Shown: positions 10,258-17,622 of the stretch, one piece after another
How the letters are laid out: the number at the start of each line of letters is the position of its first letter
Position numbering within the stretch: the first letter of the stretch is position 1
Source of the DNA: JAOPZW01 sp963835295
GTDB taxonomy: Bacteria; Actinomycetota; Thermoleophilia; Solirubrobacterales; Solirubrobacteraceae
Assembly: GCA_963835295.1 (NCBI GenBank)
Contig: CAWIEX010000010.1
Coordinates: 682,001-746,000, forward strand
DNA length: 64,000 bases
Reading direction: 5' to 3'
Notes under the pieces: generated by a model
What the model saw: the letters and a program-made list of their open reading frames with translations, nothing else
What the model was told of the DNA's origin: nothing
Database searches by the model: none
Made by a program: the position numbers and the translations under genes

Positions 10258-11061
10258 ATGGACGCGCGCATCATGGGCATCCTCAACGTCACGCCCGACT
10301 CGTTCTCCGACGGGGGCGAGTGGTTCGCGCTCGATCGCGCCGTCGAGCACGCGCGCACGCTCATCGGCGAGGGCGCCGACATCCTCGACATCGGCGGCGA
10401 GTCGACCCGCCCGCGGGCCGAGCCCGTGGCGATCGACGAGGAGCTGCGCCGCGTCGTCCCCGTCGTCCGGGCGCTGCGCGGCGCCGACGTGCAGATCAGC
10501 ATCGACACGGCGAAGCTGACCGTGGCCGAGGCGGCCGTCGACGCCGGGGCGACCTTCGTCAACGACGTCACCGCCTTCCGCCAGGAGCCCGACCTGGCCG
10601 GCTTCGTGGCCGATCGTCGCTGCGACTGCTGCCTGATGCACATGCTCGGCGAGCCGCGCACCATGCAGGACGACCCCCGCTACGACGATGTCGTCGACGA
10701 CGTCCGCGCCTTCCTCGAGGAGCGCGTCGAGTTCGCGGTCCGCGAGGGGGTGCGCGAGGAGCGCATCATGGTCGACCCGGGCATCGGCTTCGGCAAGACG
10801 CTCGAGCACAACCTCGAGCTGCTGCGCCGCCTGGACCGGATCGCGACGATCGGGTTCCCGGTCGTCATCGGGACCTCGCGCAAGTCGTTCCTCGGGCGCC
10901 TGACGGGCCGCGAGGACCCCCACGATCGCGTGGCTGCGACGGTGGCGACGACGGTGCTCGCGCTCGAGCGCGGGGCGAGCGTCTTCCGCGTCCACGACGT
11001 CGCGCCCACGAGGGACGCCTTGGCGGTGGCGACTGCTACGTTGCGCGCCGATGGCGCCTGA
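10258..11061 (+). CDS. folP: Dihydropteroate synthase
   Basis: This folate-pathway enzyme joins p-aminobenzoate to hydroxymethyl-dihydropterin pyrophosphate and is the sulfonamide target. The 267-residue TIM barrel shows both family signatures: GILNVTPDSFSDGG at residues 7-20 and DIGGESTRP at about 44-52. It also has the later 'VDPGIGFGKTLEHN' and 'GTSRKSFLG' motifs. It opens a tight run folP-folB-thioesterase-folK, with folB starting 11 bases before the folP stop. In other actinobacteria folE normally precedes folP; here a diguanylate cyclase gene is there instead. Confidence 0.97.
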   Translation: MDARIMGILNVTPDSFSDGGEWFALDRAVEHARTLIGEGADILDIGGESTRPRAEPVAIDEELRRVVPVVRALRGADVQISIDTAKLTVAEAAVDAGATFVNDVTAFRQEPDLAGFVADRRCDCCLMHMLGEPRTMQDDPRYDDVVDDVRAFLEERVEFAVREGVREERIMVDPGIGFGKTLEHNLELLRRLDRIATIGFPVVIGTSRKSFLGRLTGREDPHDRVAATVATTVLALERGASVFRVHDVAPTRDALAVATATLRADGA

Positions 11062-11500
11062 GGATGACGACCTCGATGACGAGCTCGAGGACGACGAGGA
11101 CTACGACGACGACGAGCGCGCTTCCCCGCAGACGGAGGTGACCATCGAGGTCACCGGGCTCTCGCTCTACACCCATCACGGCGTCAGCGCCGCGGAGCGC
11201 GAAGTTGGCCAGCGCCTGGTCCTCGACCTGCGCCTCGAGGTCGGCGAGTGCGACGCGACGGTCACCGACCTCGTCGAGGACACCGTCGACTACGCCGCGG
11301 TCTGCGAGCGCGTCGCGCTGGTCGCCCAGCAGCGCTCCTACAAGACCCTCGAGCGGCTGTGCTCGGCCGTGGCCGACCGCCTGCTGGCCGACTTCGCCGC
11401 CGAGGAGGTGTGGGTCAAGGCGACCAAGCCCGAGCCCCCGATCCCGCTGCCGGTCGAGTCGGTCTCGGTCGAGGTGTGGCGGCAGTCGTCGGGCGAGTGA
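11051..11500 (+). CDS. folB: Dihydroneopterin aldolase with acidic N-terminal extension
   Basis: FolB converts dihydroneopterin to hydroxymethyl-dihydropterin. The core from about residue 31 is canonical: 'IEVTGLSLYTHHGVSAAEREVGQRLVLDLRLEV', the catalytic Lys in 'VWVKATKPEPPIPLPVESVSVEVWR', and the 'DTVDYAAVCERV' segment. The full length is 149 residues against about 120 for the family. The extra 25 or so at the N-terminus are almost all Asp and Glu (residues 4-22), probably disordered. ATG at 11051 overlaps folP by 11 bases, so coupling is likely. The extension could instead be untranslated if the true start is internal, but no good internal start precedes the core. Confidence 0.92.
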   Translation: MAPEDDDLDDELEDDEDYDDDERASPQTEVTIEVTGLSLYTHHGVSAAEREVGQRLVLDLRLEVGECDATVTDLVEDTVDYAAVCERVALVAQQRSYKTLERLCSAVADRLLADFAAEEVWVKATKPEPPIPLPVESVSVEVWRQSSGE

Positions 11501-12297
11501 GCGCCTTCGGGCGCGCGACGGCGGTCGACGCGCTCGGCGACGGCGCGTGGCGCGCGACCTGCGAGCCCTCGTGGAACACGCAGCTGGGGCCCAACGGCGG
11601 CTACCTCGCGGCCATCGTCCTGCGCGCGATGACGGCCGAGCTGGACGACCCGTCGCGCGCGGCGCGGTCGCTGACGTGCCACTACCTGCGCCCGCCCGGC
11701 GCCGGCGAGCTGCGCGTCGACGTGATGGTCGAGCGCAACGGGCGCTCGCTGAGCACGCTCAGCGCCCGCCTGTCGCAGGGCGGCGCGCTGTGCGTGATCG
11801 CCGTCGGCGCCTTCGCCGTCGACTTCCACGGCGCCCTGGACTACGCCGCCGCCCCGCCGTCGATGCCGGCCCCCGACGACGTCGAGCGCCTGGCGCCCGT
11901 GGCCATCGTCCCGATGACCGAGCACTTCGAGATGCGCCCGACGATCGGCGCGCCGCTCTACGCCGGGGCGGACGAGTCGACGAGCGGCGGCTGGCTGCGC
12001 TTCGCCGACGGGCAGCCGCTCGACGCGCCCGCCCTGACCATGCTCGCCGACGCGTGGTGGCCGTCGCCGATGCCGCGCCTCACGCGACCGGCCGCGGCGC
12101 CGACAATCGACCTCACCGTGCACTTCCGCGCGCCGGCGGCCGCCGCCGCGATCGTCGAGGAGCCGGTGCTCGCGGTCTTTCGCTCCTCGACCGCGGCGAG
12201 TGGCTTCTTCGAGGAGGACGGCGAGCTGTGGAGCGCCGACGGCGTCCTGCTCGCGCACTCGCGCCAGCTCGCCCTGCTCGTGGACGGCGGGCCATGA
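11497..12297 (+). CDS. Acyl-CoA thioesterase-like protein (TesB-type double hotdog)
   Basis: The roughly 266-residue product shows features of a double-hotdog acyl-CoA thioesterase. The first half contains 'WNTQLGPNGGYLAAIVLRAM...RSLTCHYLRPPGAGELRVDV', the second 'ALTMLADAWWPSPM...IDLTVHFRAP'. Such enzymes hydrolyse acyl-CoA to free acid and CoA; chain length cannot be inferred. It starts at a GTG overlapping the folB stop and its stop overlaps the folK ATG, so it is embedded in the folate operon, although no folate role is known for the family. It may simply share the transcript. Confidence 0.8.
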   Translation: MSAFGRATAVDALGDGAWRATCEPSWNTQLGPNGGYLAAIVLRAMTAELDDPSRAARSLTCHYLRPPGAGELRVDVMVERNGRSLSTLSARLSQGGALCVIAVGAFAVDFHGALDYAAAPPSMPAPDDVERLAPVAIVPMTEHFEMRPTIGAPLYAGADESTSGGWLRFADGQPLDAPALTMLADAWWPSPMPRLTRPAAAPTIDLTVHFRAPAAAAAIVEEPVLAVFRSSTAASGFFEEDGELWSADGVLLAHSRQLALLVDGGP

Positions 12298-12818
12298 GGG
12301 GCTACCTGGGCCTGGGCTCCAACGTGGGCGACCGGCGCGCGAACCTGCAGGCCGCCGTCGACGCGCTCCCCGCCCACGGCGTGATCGTGCTCGCCTGCTC
12401 GTCGACCTACGACACCGACCCGGTGGGGGAGATCCTCGACCAGCCGTCGTTCCTCAACGCGTGCGCGCGCATCGAGACCGCGCTGGCGCCAGAGGAGCTG
12501 CTCGACGCCTGCAAGGCGATCGAGCGCGAGCTGGGCCGCGATCTCGAGAGCACGGTGCGCCATGCGCCACGCCCGATCGACGTCGACCTCCTGCTCCTCG
12601 GCGACGAGCCGTACGCATCCGAGCGGCTGACGCTGCCCCACGCGCAGGCCACCCAGAGGCGCTTCGTGCTCATCCCGCTGCTCGAGCTCGACTTCGACCT
12701 CACGACCCCGGACGGCACGCGGCTGAGCGACTGCCTGGCGGCCATGCCGCTCGACGAGGGCGTGCGCCGCGAGGGGCCGCCGCTGCGCCTTCCGGCGTCA
12801 GGCGAGCGAACCGAGTAG
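12294..12818 (+). CDS. folK: 6-hydroxymethyl-7,8-dihydropterin pyrophosphokinase
   Basis: HPPK transfers pyrophosphate from ATP to hydroxymethyl-dihydropterin, making the FolP substrate. The 174-residue product begins 'MRGYLGLGSNVGDRRANLQ' and has the family signature RHAPRPIDVDLLLLG near residues 84-98, including the metal-binding Asp pair. The segment 'LTLPHAQATQRRFVLIPL' is also typical. It is the last gene of the folP run, joined by an ATGA overlap to the thioesterase gene. Its 3' end overlaps the convergent TetR gene by 21 bases. Confidence 0.96.
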   Translation: MRGYLGLGSNVGDRRANLQAAVDALPAHGVIVLACSSTYDTDPVGEILDQPSFLNACARIETALAPEELLDACKAIERELGRDLESTVRHAPRPIDVDLLLLGDEPYASERLTLPHAQATQRRFVLIPLLELDFDLTTPDGTRLSDCLAAMPLDEGVRREGPPLRLPASGERTE

Positions 12819-13412
12819 GCGGTCGATCACGCCGCCGACCTCGGCGCGGGCGGCGTCCTGGTCCTCGGCCGTCGCCACGTAGAGGGCGGCCTCGTCGAGG
12901 GCGCCCATGAGCACGTGAGCGAGGGCGGAGACCGGCTGGGGCGAGAGGCTGCCGGCCTCCACGGCCTCGCGCAGCTCGTTCTCGACCAGGCCGAGGGCGT
13001 AGCGCATGCCGATCTCGCGCCATGCCGCCCAGCCGAGGACCGCGGGGCCGTCGAGCAGCACGATGCGCTGGACCTCGGGCTCGCTGCAGGCCTCCAGCCA
13101 GCCGAGGGCGCCGACGCGCAGCACGGCGAGCGGATCGGTGGCGCCCGAGGCCACCGCGGCCCTGGCTGTGCGCTGGGTCACCTCGGCCTCGACCTGCTCG
13201 AAGACCGCGGCGAAGAGCTCGCGCTTGTCGGCGAACTGGTGGTAGAGGGCCCCGCGTGTCACGCCGGCGGCGCGCACGATCTCCTCGGTGCCGACGGCGG
13301 CGAAGCCCCGCTCGGCGAACAGAGGGCGGGCGGCGGCCATGAGCGCGGCGCGGGTGGCCTCGGAGCGCACGGCGTGCTTGGTCCGCTTGACATTCATACT
13401 GTCTGTATTCAT
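12798..13412 (-). CDS. TetR family transcriptional regulator
   Basis: This is a 204-residue TetR/AcrR-type repressor. The HTH sits near residues 20-66 ('AARPLFAERGFAAVGTEEIVRAAGVTRGALYHQFADKRELF'). The C-terminal domain resembles the group containing 'LDGPAVLGWAAWREIG'; its ligand is unknown. ATG at 13412 is preferred, with a second ATG at 13397. It is divergent from an alpha/beta hydrolase gene; the region between them has two palindromes that would be bound by this protein. That layout suggests the hydrolase is the regulated enzyme and its substrate or product the inducer. Confidence 0.9.
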   Translation of the reverse strand: MNTDSMNVKRTKHAVRSEATRAALMAAARPLFAERGFAAVGTEEIVRAAGVTRGALYHQFADKRELFAAVFEQVEAEVTQRTARAAVASGATDPLAVLRVGALGWLEACSEPEVQRIVLLDGPAVLGWAAWREIGMRYALGLVENELREAVEAGSLSPQPVSALAHVLMGALDEAALYVATAEDQDAARAEVGGVIDRLLGSLA

Positions 13413-13432
13413 TATGCGTACAGCCTGTACGC
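13396..13432. promoter_or_regulatory. Paired operators for the TetR/hydrolase divergon
   Basis: A perfect 17-base palindrome GCGTACAGCCTGTACGC lies at 13416-13432. A second, imperfect site ATACTGTCTGTAT lies at 13396-13408 and overlaps the start of the TetR gene. Both share the core TAC-N-G-N-CTGTA, and their centres are about 22 bases apart, two helical turns. This fits binding of two TetR dimers with autorepression. The palindromes are directly visible; the assignment to the neighbouring regulator is inference. Confidence 0.7.
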
Positions 13433-13456
13433 AACCTAGAGCATCGCGAGGACGAC

Positions 13457-14299
13457 ATGCCAGAGATCACGCTGCCGCAGGGGACCATCCACTACCGCGA
13501 CGCCGGCGAAGGCCCGCCCGTCGTCTTCCTCCACGGCCTGCTGGTCGACGGCGAGGTGTGGCGCAAGGTCACGCCGCTGTTGCAGGGTGCGGCGCGCAGC
13601 ATCGTGCCCGACCTCCCGCTCGGCTCGCATCGCGTCGCGATGAAGGCCGATGCCGACCTCTCGCCGGCGGGCGTCGCGCGGTTGGTGGGCGATCTCCTCG
13701 CCGCGCTGGGCCTCGAGGACGTCACGCTCGTCGGCAACGACTCCGGCGGCGCCATCAGCCAGCTGGTGGCGCTCGACCACGGCGAGCGGGTCGGCCGGCT
13801 CGTGCTGACCAACTGCGACTGCTTCGACGTCTTCCCGCCCAAGGAGTTCGTCCCGATGGTCAAGGCCGCGCGGATCCCCGGGGCGCTCCTCGCCGCCATG
13901 CAGCCGATGCGCGCCGCCAAGGCGCGGCGGCTGCCGATGGCCTACGGCTGGCTGGCCCACGACATCCCTGACGAGGTCACCGGCGCCTGGATCCAGCCGT
14001 TCCTCGACGACGCCGAGATCCGCCGCGACGCCGCCGCCTTCATGCGCGCGATCGACAAGGCGACCATGATCGACGCCGCGGAGCGCCTGCCGTCGCTGAA
14101 GATCCCGTCGCTCGTCGCCTGGGGGCAGGACGATCGCTTCTTCGCGCCCGAGCTGGGCGAGCGCCTGGCCGCGGCGCTCGGCGCGCGCTACGTGCCGGTC
14201 ACCGGCGCGCGCACGTTCGTCAGCGAGGACGCGCCCGACGCGCTCGCCGGCTTCATCCGCGAGTTCGTGCGCGAGGGCGCGGGGCAGCCGGCGGCGTAA
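13457..14299 (+). CDS. Alpha/beta hydrolase (dehalogenase/epoxide hydrolase-like)
   Basis: This is a 280-residue soluble alpha/beta hydrolase. The oxyanion region is 'VVFLHGLLVDGEVW' (residues about 22-35). The nucleophile elbow reads VGNDSGG, where the central position is Asp as in haloalkane dehalogenases and epoxide hydrolases, not Ser. A later acid candidate is in 'WGQDDRFF'. At the expected catalytic His the sequence reads 'GARTFVSEDAP', with Thr in that place. The enzyme class is therefore uncertain. ATG at 13457 follows GAGGAC. It is controlled by the divergent TetR gene judging from layout. A structured repeat follows its 3' end. Confidence 0.82.
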   Translation: MPEITLPQGTIHYRDAGEGPPVVFLHGLLVDGEVWRKVTPLLQGAARSIVPDLPLGSHRVAMKADADLSPAGVARLVGDLLAALGLEDVTLVGNDSGGAISQLVALDHGERVGRLVLTNCDCFDVFPPKEFVPMVKAARIPGALLAAMQPMRAAKARRLPMAYGWLAHDIPDEVTGAWIQPFLDDAEIRRDAAAFMRAIDKATMIDAAERLPSLKIPSLVAWGQDDRFFAPELGERLAAALGARYVPVTGARTFVSEDAPDALAGFIREFVREGAGQPAA

Positions 14300-14313
14300 G
14301 CCGGCGGCCTGAA

Positions 14314-14493
14314 CAGCATCACCGAGGGAAGGACGCCGTCTCGCGCGCGACCGCCTGCGGTCGCAGCGAGCGGGCGCGTCTCATCCCAACCGTCCTGCCC
14401 TGTGGTCGCAGGACGACCACTGGGCAGGACACTTCCTCGCGGGGAGACGACCACGGCGGTCGCGCCGCGAGGGACTCTCTTCCCTCGGTGCTG
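14314..14493 (+). repeat. Structured repeat element, copy 1
   Basis: This non-coding 180-base element occurs again, inverted, at 28523-28733. Its ends pair: CACCGAGGGAAG (from 14320) with CTTCCCTCGGTG (to 14490). In the middle a 39-base hairpin at 14392-14430 has the form GTCCTG-N6-GGTCG-N5-CGACC-N6-CAGGAC, with the inner N6 segments also mostly paired. A further hairpin GCGACCG/CGGTCGC lies at about 14347-14364. It fills the gap between the convergent hydrolase and GST-like genes. It could be a structured RNA, a bidirectional terminator or a MITE-like element; the two-copy conservation of pairing is what I can see. Confidence 0.65.
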
Positions 14494-14508
14494 GCCGCGC
14501 GGCGTCGC

Positions 14509-15258
14509 TCACCTGCGAGCGGGCGCCGCGGCCACCCACTCCGCCGGGAACACGCCCGGCGGGGTGGAGCCGGCCCACTCCCCGAACAGCCCCATCGCGT
14601 GGGCCTCGGCCGGGCGGCCGGCGAAGTACGGGCGCACGTCGCCGATGGTGAGCATGAGCCGCGAGGTCGGGGCGATCTGCAGGTCGGCGGCGTTGACCGT
14701 CTCCCCGCCGAGCACCCCCTCGGCCAGCCAGCCGTCGATGCGGTCCAGGTGCCGGGGCAGCGAGCGCAGGTCGGCGCGCACCGCGCCCTGCTCGGCCCCG
14801 TTGAGCCGGCGCTCGACCGCGGTGACCAGCGGCGCGAGCGCGCGCACCGCCGCAGCGGGCAGCGGGAAGCGCGCGCCCTCCTGGTAGCTCGCCATCGCCT
14901 GCGGGTGCATGGTGAACGTCTGCCACAGCAGGCGCCGGGCCATCGGCTGCCAGACCTCGTCGCCCCACTCCTCCGCCCGCTGCACCGCGGCGCGCTCGTC
15001 GGGGTCGGACGGCAGCAGCGCGGGTTCGGGCGCGAGCTCCTCGAGGCGGCGGAGGATGGCCCGCGAGCCGGTGAGCTTCTCGCCGGACTCGAGCGTCAGG
15101 CCGGGCACCGTGCGGACGCCGAAGCGCAGCCGCTGCAAGGCCGCGTGCATCGGCGGAGGGAGCTCCGCGACCCTGTAGGGAACGGCCTTCATCTCCAGTG
15201 CACGCTGGACCGCCGCGCACGGGTGCGAGCCGTGGACGACGTAGAGCTTCGCCGGCAT
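14509..15258 (-). CDS. Glutathione S-transferase-like protein
   Basis: The 249-residue product starts with a thioredoxin-fold GST N-domain ('KLYVVHGSHPCAAVQRALEMKAVPYRV...VPGLTLESGEKLTGSRAILRRLEE') and continues into an all-helical C-terminal part. A single Cys occupies the CxxC position (HPCAAV), so any redox role would be monothiol. Many actinobacteria lack glutathione, and such proteins often use other thiols or act as binding proteins, so the substrate is open. Its ATG overlaps with a possible start of coaX on the other strand at 15257-15259. Confidence 0.8.
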   Translation of the reverse strand: MPAKLYVVHGSHPCAAVQRALEMKAVPYRVAELPPPMHAALQRLRFGVRTVPGLTLESGEKLTGSRAILRRLEELAPEPALLPSDPDERAAVQRAEEWGDEVWQPMARRLLWQTFTMHPQAMASYQEGARFPLPAAAVRALAPLVTAVERRLNGAEQGAVRADLRSLPRHLDRIDGWLAEGVLGGETVNAADLQIAPTSRLMLTIGDVRPYFAGRPAEAHAMGLFGEWAGSTPPGVFPAEWVAAAPARR

Positions 15259-15274
15259 GGGACGATCCTATGCC

Positions 15275-16039
15275 GTGCTCCTCGTCGTCGACGTCGGCAA
15301 CACCCAGACCCACTTCGGGACCTATCGCGACGGCCAGCTCGTCGAGCACTGGCGGTTCACCACCGTGCGCGACTCCACCGCCGACGAGCTCGGCGCCGTG
15401 CTGCGCAACCTGCTCGAGCTGCGCGGGATCGGGCTGGCAGACCTCACCGCCTCGATCGTGTCGAGCACGGTGCCGCAGCTGCGCCCCGAGTGGGAGGCGA
15501 TGGCCGCGCGCTACCTCGACCACCACATGCTGGCCGTCGGCCCGGGCATCAAGACCGGCATGGCCCTGCGCTACGACAACCCGCGCGAGATCGGGCCCGA
15601 TCGCCTGGTCAACGCCGTGGCGGCCTACGACAAGGTCAAGGGCGCCTGCGTCGTCGTCGACTTCGGCACCGCGGTGACCTTCGACCCGGTGTCGGCCGAG
15701 GGCGAGTACCTGGGCGGCATCATCATGCCGGGCGTCGAGATCTCGATGGAGGCGCTGACCAACCGCGCTGCCGCGCTGCCCAAGATCGAGCTCGGGGCGC
15801 CGCGCTCGCTGATCGGCAAGACGACGATCGACGCGATCCGCAGCGGCGTGATCTACGGCTTCGCCGGCTCGGTCGACGGCATCATGCGCCGCTTGCGGGC
15901 CGAGATGGGGGCGGAGACCGAGACGATCGCCACCGGTGGGCTGGCCGAGCACATCGTCCCGTTCACCGAGGAGATCGACGAGACGGACGACCTGCTGACC
16001 CTCACCGGCCTACGCTTGTTGCATGAGCGCAACGCCTGA
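15275..16039 (+). CDS. coaX: Type III pantothenate kinase
   Basis: CoaX phosphorylates pantothenate, the first step of coenzyme A synthesis; type III enzymes are not feedback-inhibited by CoA and need a monovalent cation. Key motifs are VVDVGNTQTHFG at the N-terminus, 'GPGIKTGM', 'GPDRLVNAVAAY' and the phosphate loop VVDFGTAVTFD. I chose GTG at 15275, which places the N-terminus exactly as in the family (VLLVVDVGNT); an in-frame ATG at 15257 adds six residues and would collide with the opposite GST start codon. The dus start lies 17 bases before its stop, so they are coupled. Confidence 0.93.
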   Translation: MLLVVDVGNTQTHFGTYRDGQLVEHWRFTTVRDSTADELGAVLRNLLELRGIGLADLTASIVSSTVPQLRPEWEAMAARYLDHHMLAVGPGIKTGMALRYDNPREIGPDRLVNAVAAYDKVKGACVVVDFGTAVTFDPVSAEGEYLGGIIMPGVEISMEALTNRAAALPKIELGAPRSLIGKTTIDAIRSGVIYGFAGSVDGIMRRLRAEMGAETETIATGGLAEHIVPFTEEIDETDDLLTLTGLRLLHERNA

Positions 16040-17024
16040 GCTCGGCACGCCGTGGCGGATCGGGCCCGTCGAGGTCCCCAACCGGGTGCTGCTCGCGCCC
16101 CTGGCCGGGATCGGCAACTGGTTCGTGCGCCTGCAGGCCAAGCGCTACGGGGCGGGCCTGGCGGTGTCGGAGATGGTCTCGAGCTTCGCCATCCACCACC
16201 GCAACGAGAAGACGATGCGCGAGCTGCTGCGCATCCATCCCGACGAGCGTGCCGGCGGGCCGGTCTCGATCCAGCTCTTCGGCCACGATCCCGAGGTCAT
16301 GCGCTCGGCGGCCGCCACCGTGGCCGAGCACGGTGCCGACCTCATCGACCTCAACATGGGCTGCCCGGTGCCCAAGGTGTGCAAGACCGGCGCCGGCGCC
16401 GCGCTCATCAAGGACCCCGCCACCGCGGTGGCGGTGGCGCGCGCCGCGCGCGAGGGCTCGGGGCTGCCGGTCACCGTCAAGCTGCGCTCAGGCCAGCGCC
16501 CGGGGGAGACCGACGGCTACGACCTCGCCCACCGCCTCGTCCACGAGGCCGGCGTCAGCGCGATCGGCTTCCACCCCCGCAGCGCGGCCGTGCACCACAA
16601 GGGCACGCCGGACTACGACCTCGCCGCCCGCCTGGTGCAGAGCCTCGACGCGCCGGTCATCCTCACCGGCGGCCTGAGCACCGCGCAGGCCGTGCGCGCC
16701 GGCTACGAGCGCACCGGCGCGGCCGCCGTCATGCTGGCCCGCGGCTCGCTCGGGAACCCGTGGCTGTTCGGGCAGGTGCTGGGGACGCGAGCCGACGACC
16801 CGACGCGCGACGAGGTCATGGCCGAGCTGCTCTGGGTCATGGAGCGTGCCGTGGAGCACCTGGGCGCCGACCGGGCCGGGCGCTATCTGCGCAAGTTCTA
16901 CCCGTGGTACCTGGACCGCATGGAAGCCCCCAAGACGCTCCAGCAGGCCATGCAGTCGACGGCCGACGTGACCGGGGCGCGGGCGCTCCTCGGCGGCCTG
17001 GACGCCCTCGCGGCGGCGGCGTAG
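16023..17024 (+). CDS. dus: tRNA-dihydrouridine synthase
   Basis: Dus enzymes are flavoproteins that reduce specific uridines in the tRNA D-loop with NADPH. The 333-residue TIM barrel has 'RVLLAPLAGIGNWFVRLQAKRYGAGLAVSEM', the catalytic Cys in DLNMGCPVPKV, and FMN-phosphate-binding regions 'ILTGGLSTAQ' and 'VMLARGSLGNPWLF'. It corresponds best to the DusB-like group common in Gram-positives. It overlaps coaX by 17 bases. Downstream is a short hairpin with a T-run before greA. Confidence 0.94.
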   Translation: MSATPELGTPWRIGPVEVPNRVLLAPLAGIGNWFVRLQAKRYGAGLAVSEMVSSFAIHHRNEKTMRELLRIHPDERAGGPVSIQLFGHDPEVMRSAAATVAEHGADLIDLNMGCPVPKVCKTGAGAALIKDPATAVAVARAAREGSGLPVTVKLRSGQRPGETDGYDLAHRLVHEAGVSAIGFHPRSAAVHHKGTPDYDLAARLVQSLDAPVILTGGLSTAQAVRAGYERTGAAAVMLARGSLGNPWLFGQVLGTRADDPTRDEVMAELLWVMERAVEHLGADRAGRYLRKFYPWYLDRMEAPKTLQQAMQSTADVTGARALLGGLDALAAAA

Positions 17025-17032
17025 CGCGGCGC

Positions 17033-17038
17033 TATACT
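17033..17038 (+). promoter_or_regulatory. Candidate -10 element upstream of greA
   Basis: TATACT stands out in an otherwise GC-rich 111-base gap between dus and greA. No convincing -35 is present 16-18 bases upstream, so it may be a weak or activator-dependent promoter. If used, transcription would begin near 17045 and reach a terminator-like hairpin at 17074-17094 before greA. Confidence 0.4.
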
Positions 17039-17073
17039 GCGCCGCTCCTCCAGCCAGGTAGCCCCTGAACTTT

Positions 17074-17094
17074 CCCCGCCGCTGAGCGGGGTTT
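17074..17094 (+). terminator. Terminator-like hairpin between dus and greA
   Basis: CCCCGC at 17074-17079 pairs with GCGGGG at 17086-17091 across a six-base loop and is followed by TTT. It is short but has the form of an intrinsic terminator. It could end the coaX-dus transcript or act as an attenuator in the greA leader, because the only readable -10 lies upstream of it. Confidence 0.55.
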
Positions 17095-17135
17095 CGTGTC
17101 TCGGGCGCCACCCACCGACACCACTCCTCACGCCC

Positions 17136-17615
17136 ATGCCCAAGGACGTCATCCTCACTCCCCAAGGTCTCGAGACGCTCCAGCGCGAGCTCGACGACCT
17201 GCAGACCACGAAGCGTCGCGAGGTGGCCGAGCGCATCAAGGAGGCCCGCGAGTTCGGCGACATCTCGGAGAACTCCGAGTACGACGACGCCAAGAACGAG
17301 CAGATGATGCTCGAGCAGAAGATCGCCCAGCTCGAGGAGCGCCTGCGCTCCGCGCAGGTCGTCGACACCTCCGACCTGTCGACCGACGTCGTCAAGGTCG
17401 GCGTGACCGTGAACATCAAGGACGAGAAGACCGGCGACAGCGACAAGTACACGATCGTCGGCTCGGCCGAGGCCAACCCGGGGGAGAAGAAGCTCTCCAA
17501 CGAGTCGCCGGTCGGCAAGGCACTGCTCGGGCACAAGCGCGGCGACACGGTCGACGTGTCCCTTCCCAGCGGCAAGAAGCGCAAGCTCAAGATCACCAAG
17601 ATCGACGTCGCGTAA
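17136..17615 (+). CDS. greA: Transcription elongation factor GreA
   Basis: GreA enters the RNA polymerase secondary channel and stimulates cleavage of backtracked RNA. The 159-residue product has the N-terminal coiled coil ('GLETLQRELDDLQTTKRREVAERIKEAREFGDISENSEYDDAKNEQ'), with the acidic tip DISENSEYDDAK that carries the catalytic Asp/Glu. A C-terminal FKBP-like domain follows. It precedes lysS by seven bases, so both are likely one operon. The leader contains a terminator-like hairpin. Confidence 0.96.
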   Translation: MPKDVILTPQGLETLQRELDDLQTTKRREVAERIKEAREFGDISENSEYDDAKNEQMMLEQKIAQLEERLRSAQVVDTSDLSTDVVKVGVTVNIKDEKTGDSDKYTIVGSAEANPGEKKLSNESPVGKALLGHKRGDTVDVSLPSGKKRKLKITKIDVA

Positions 17616-17622
17616 GGCGTCG

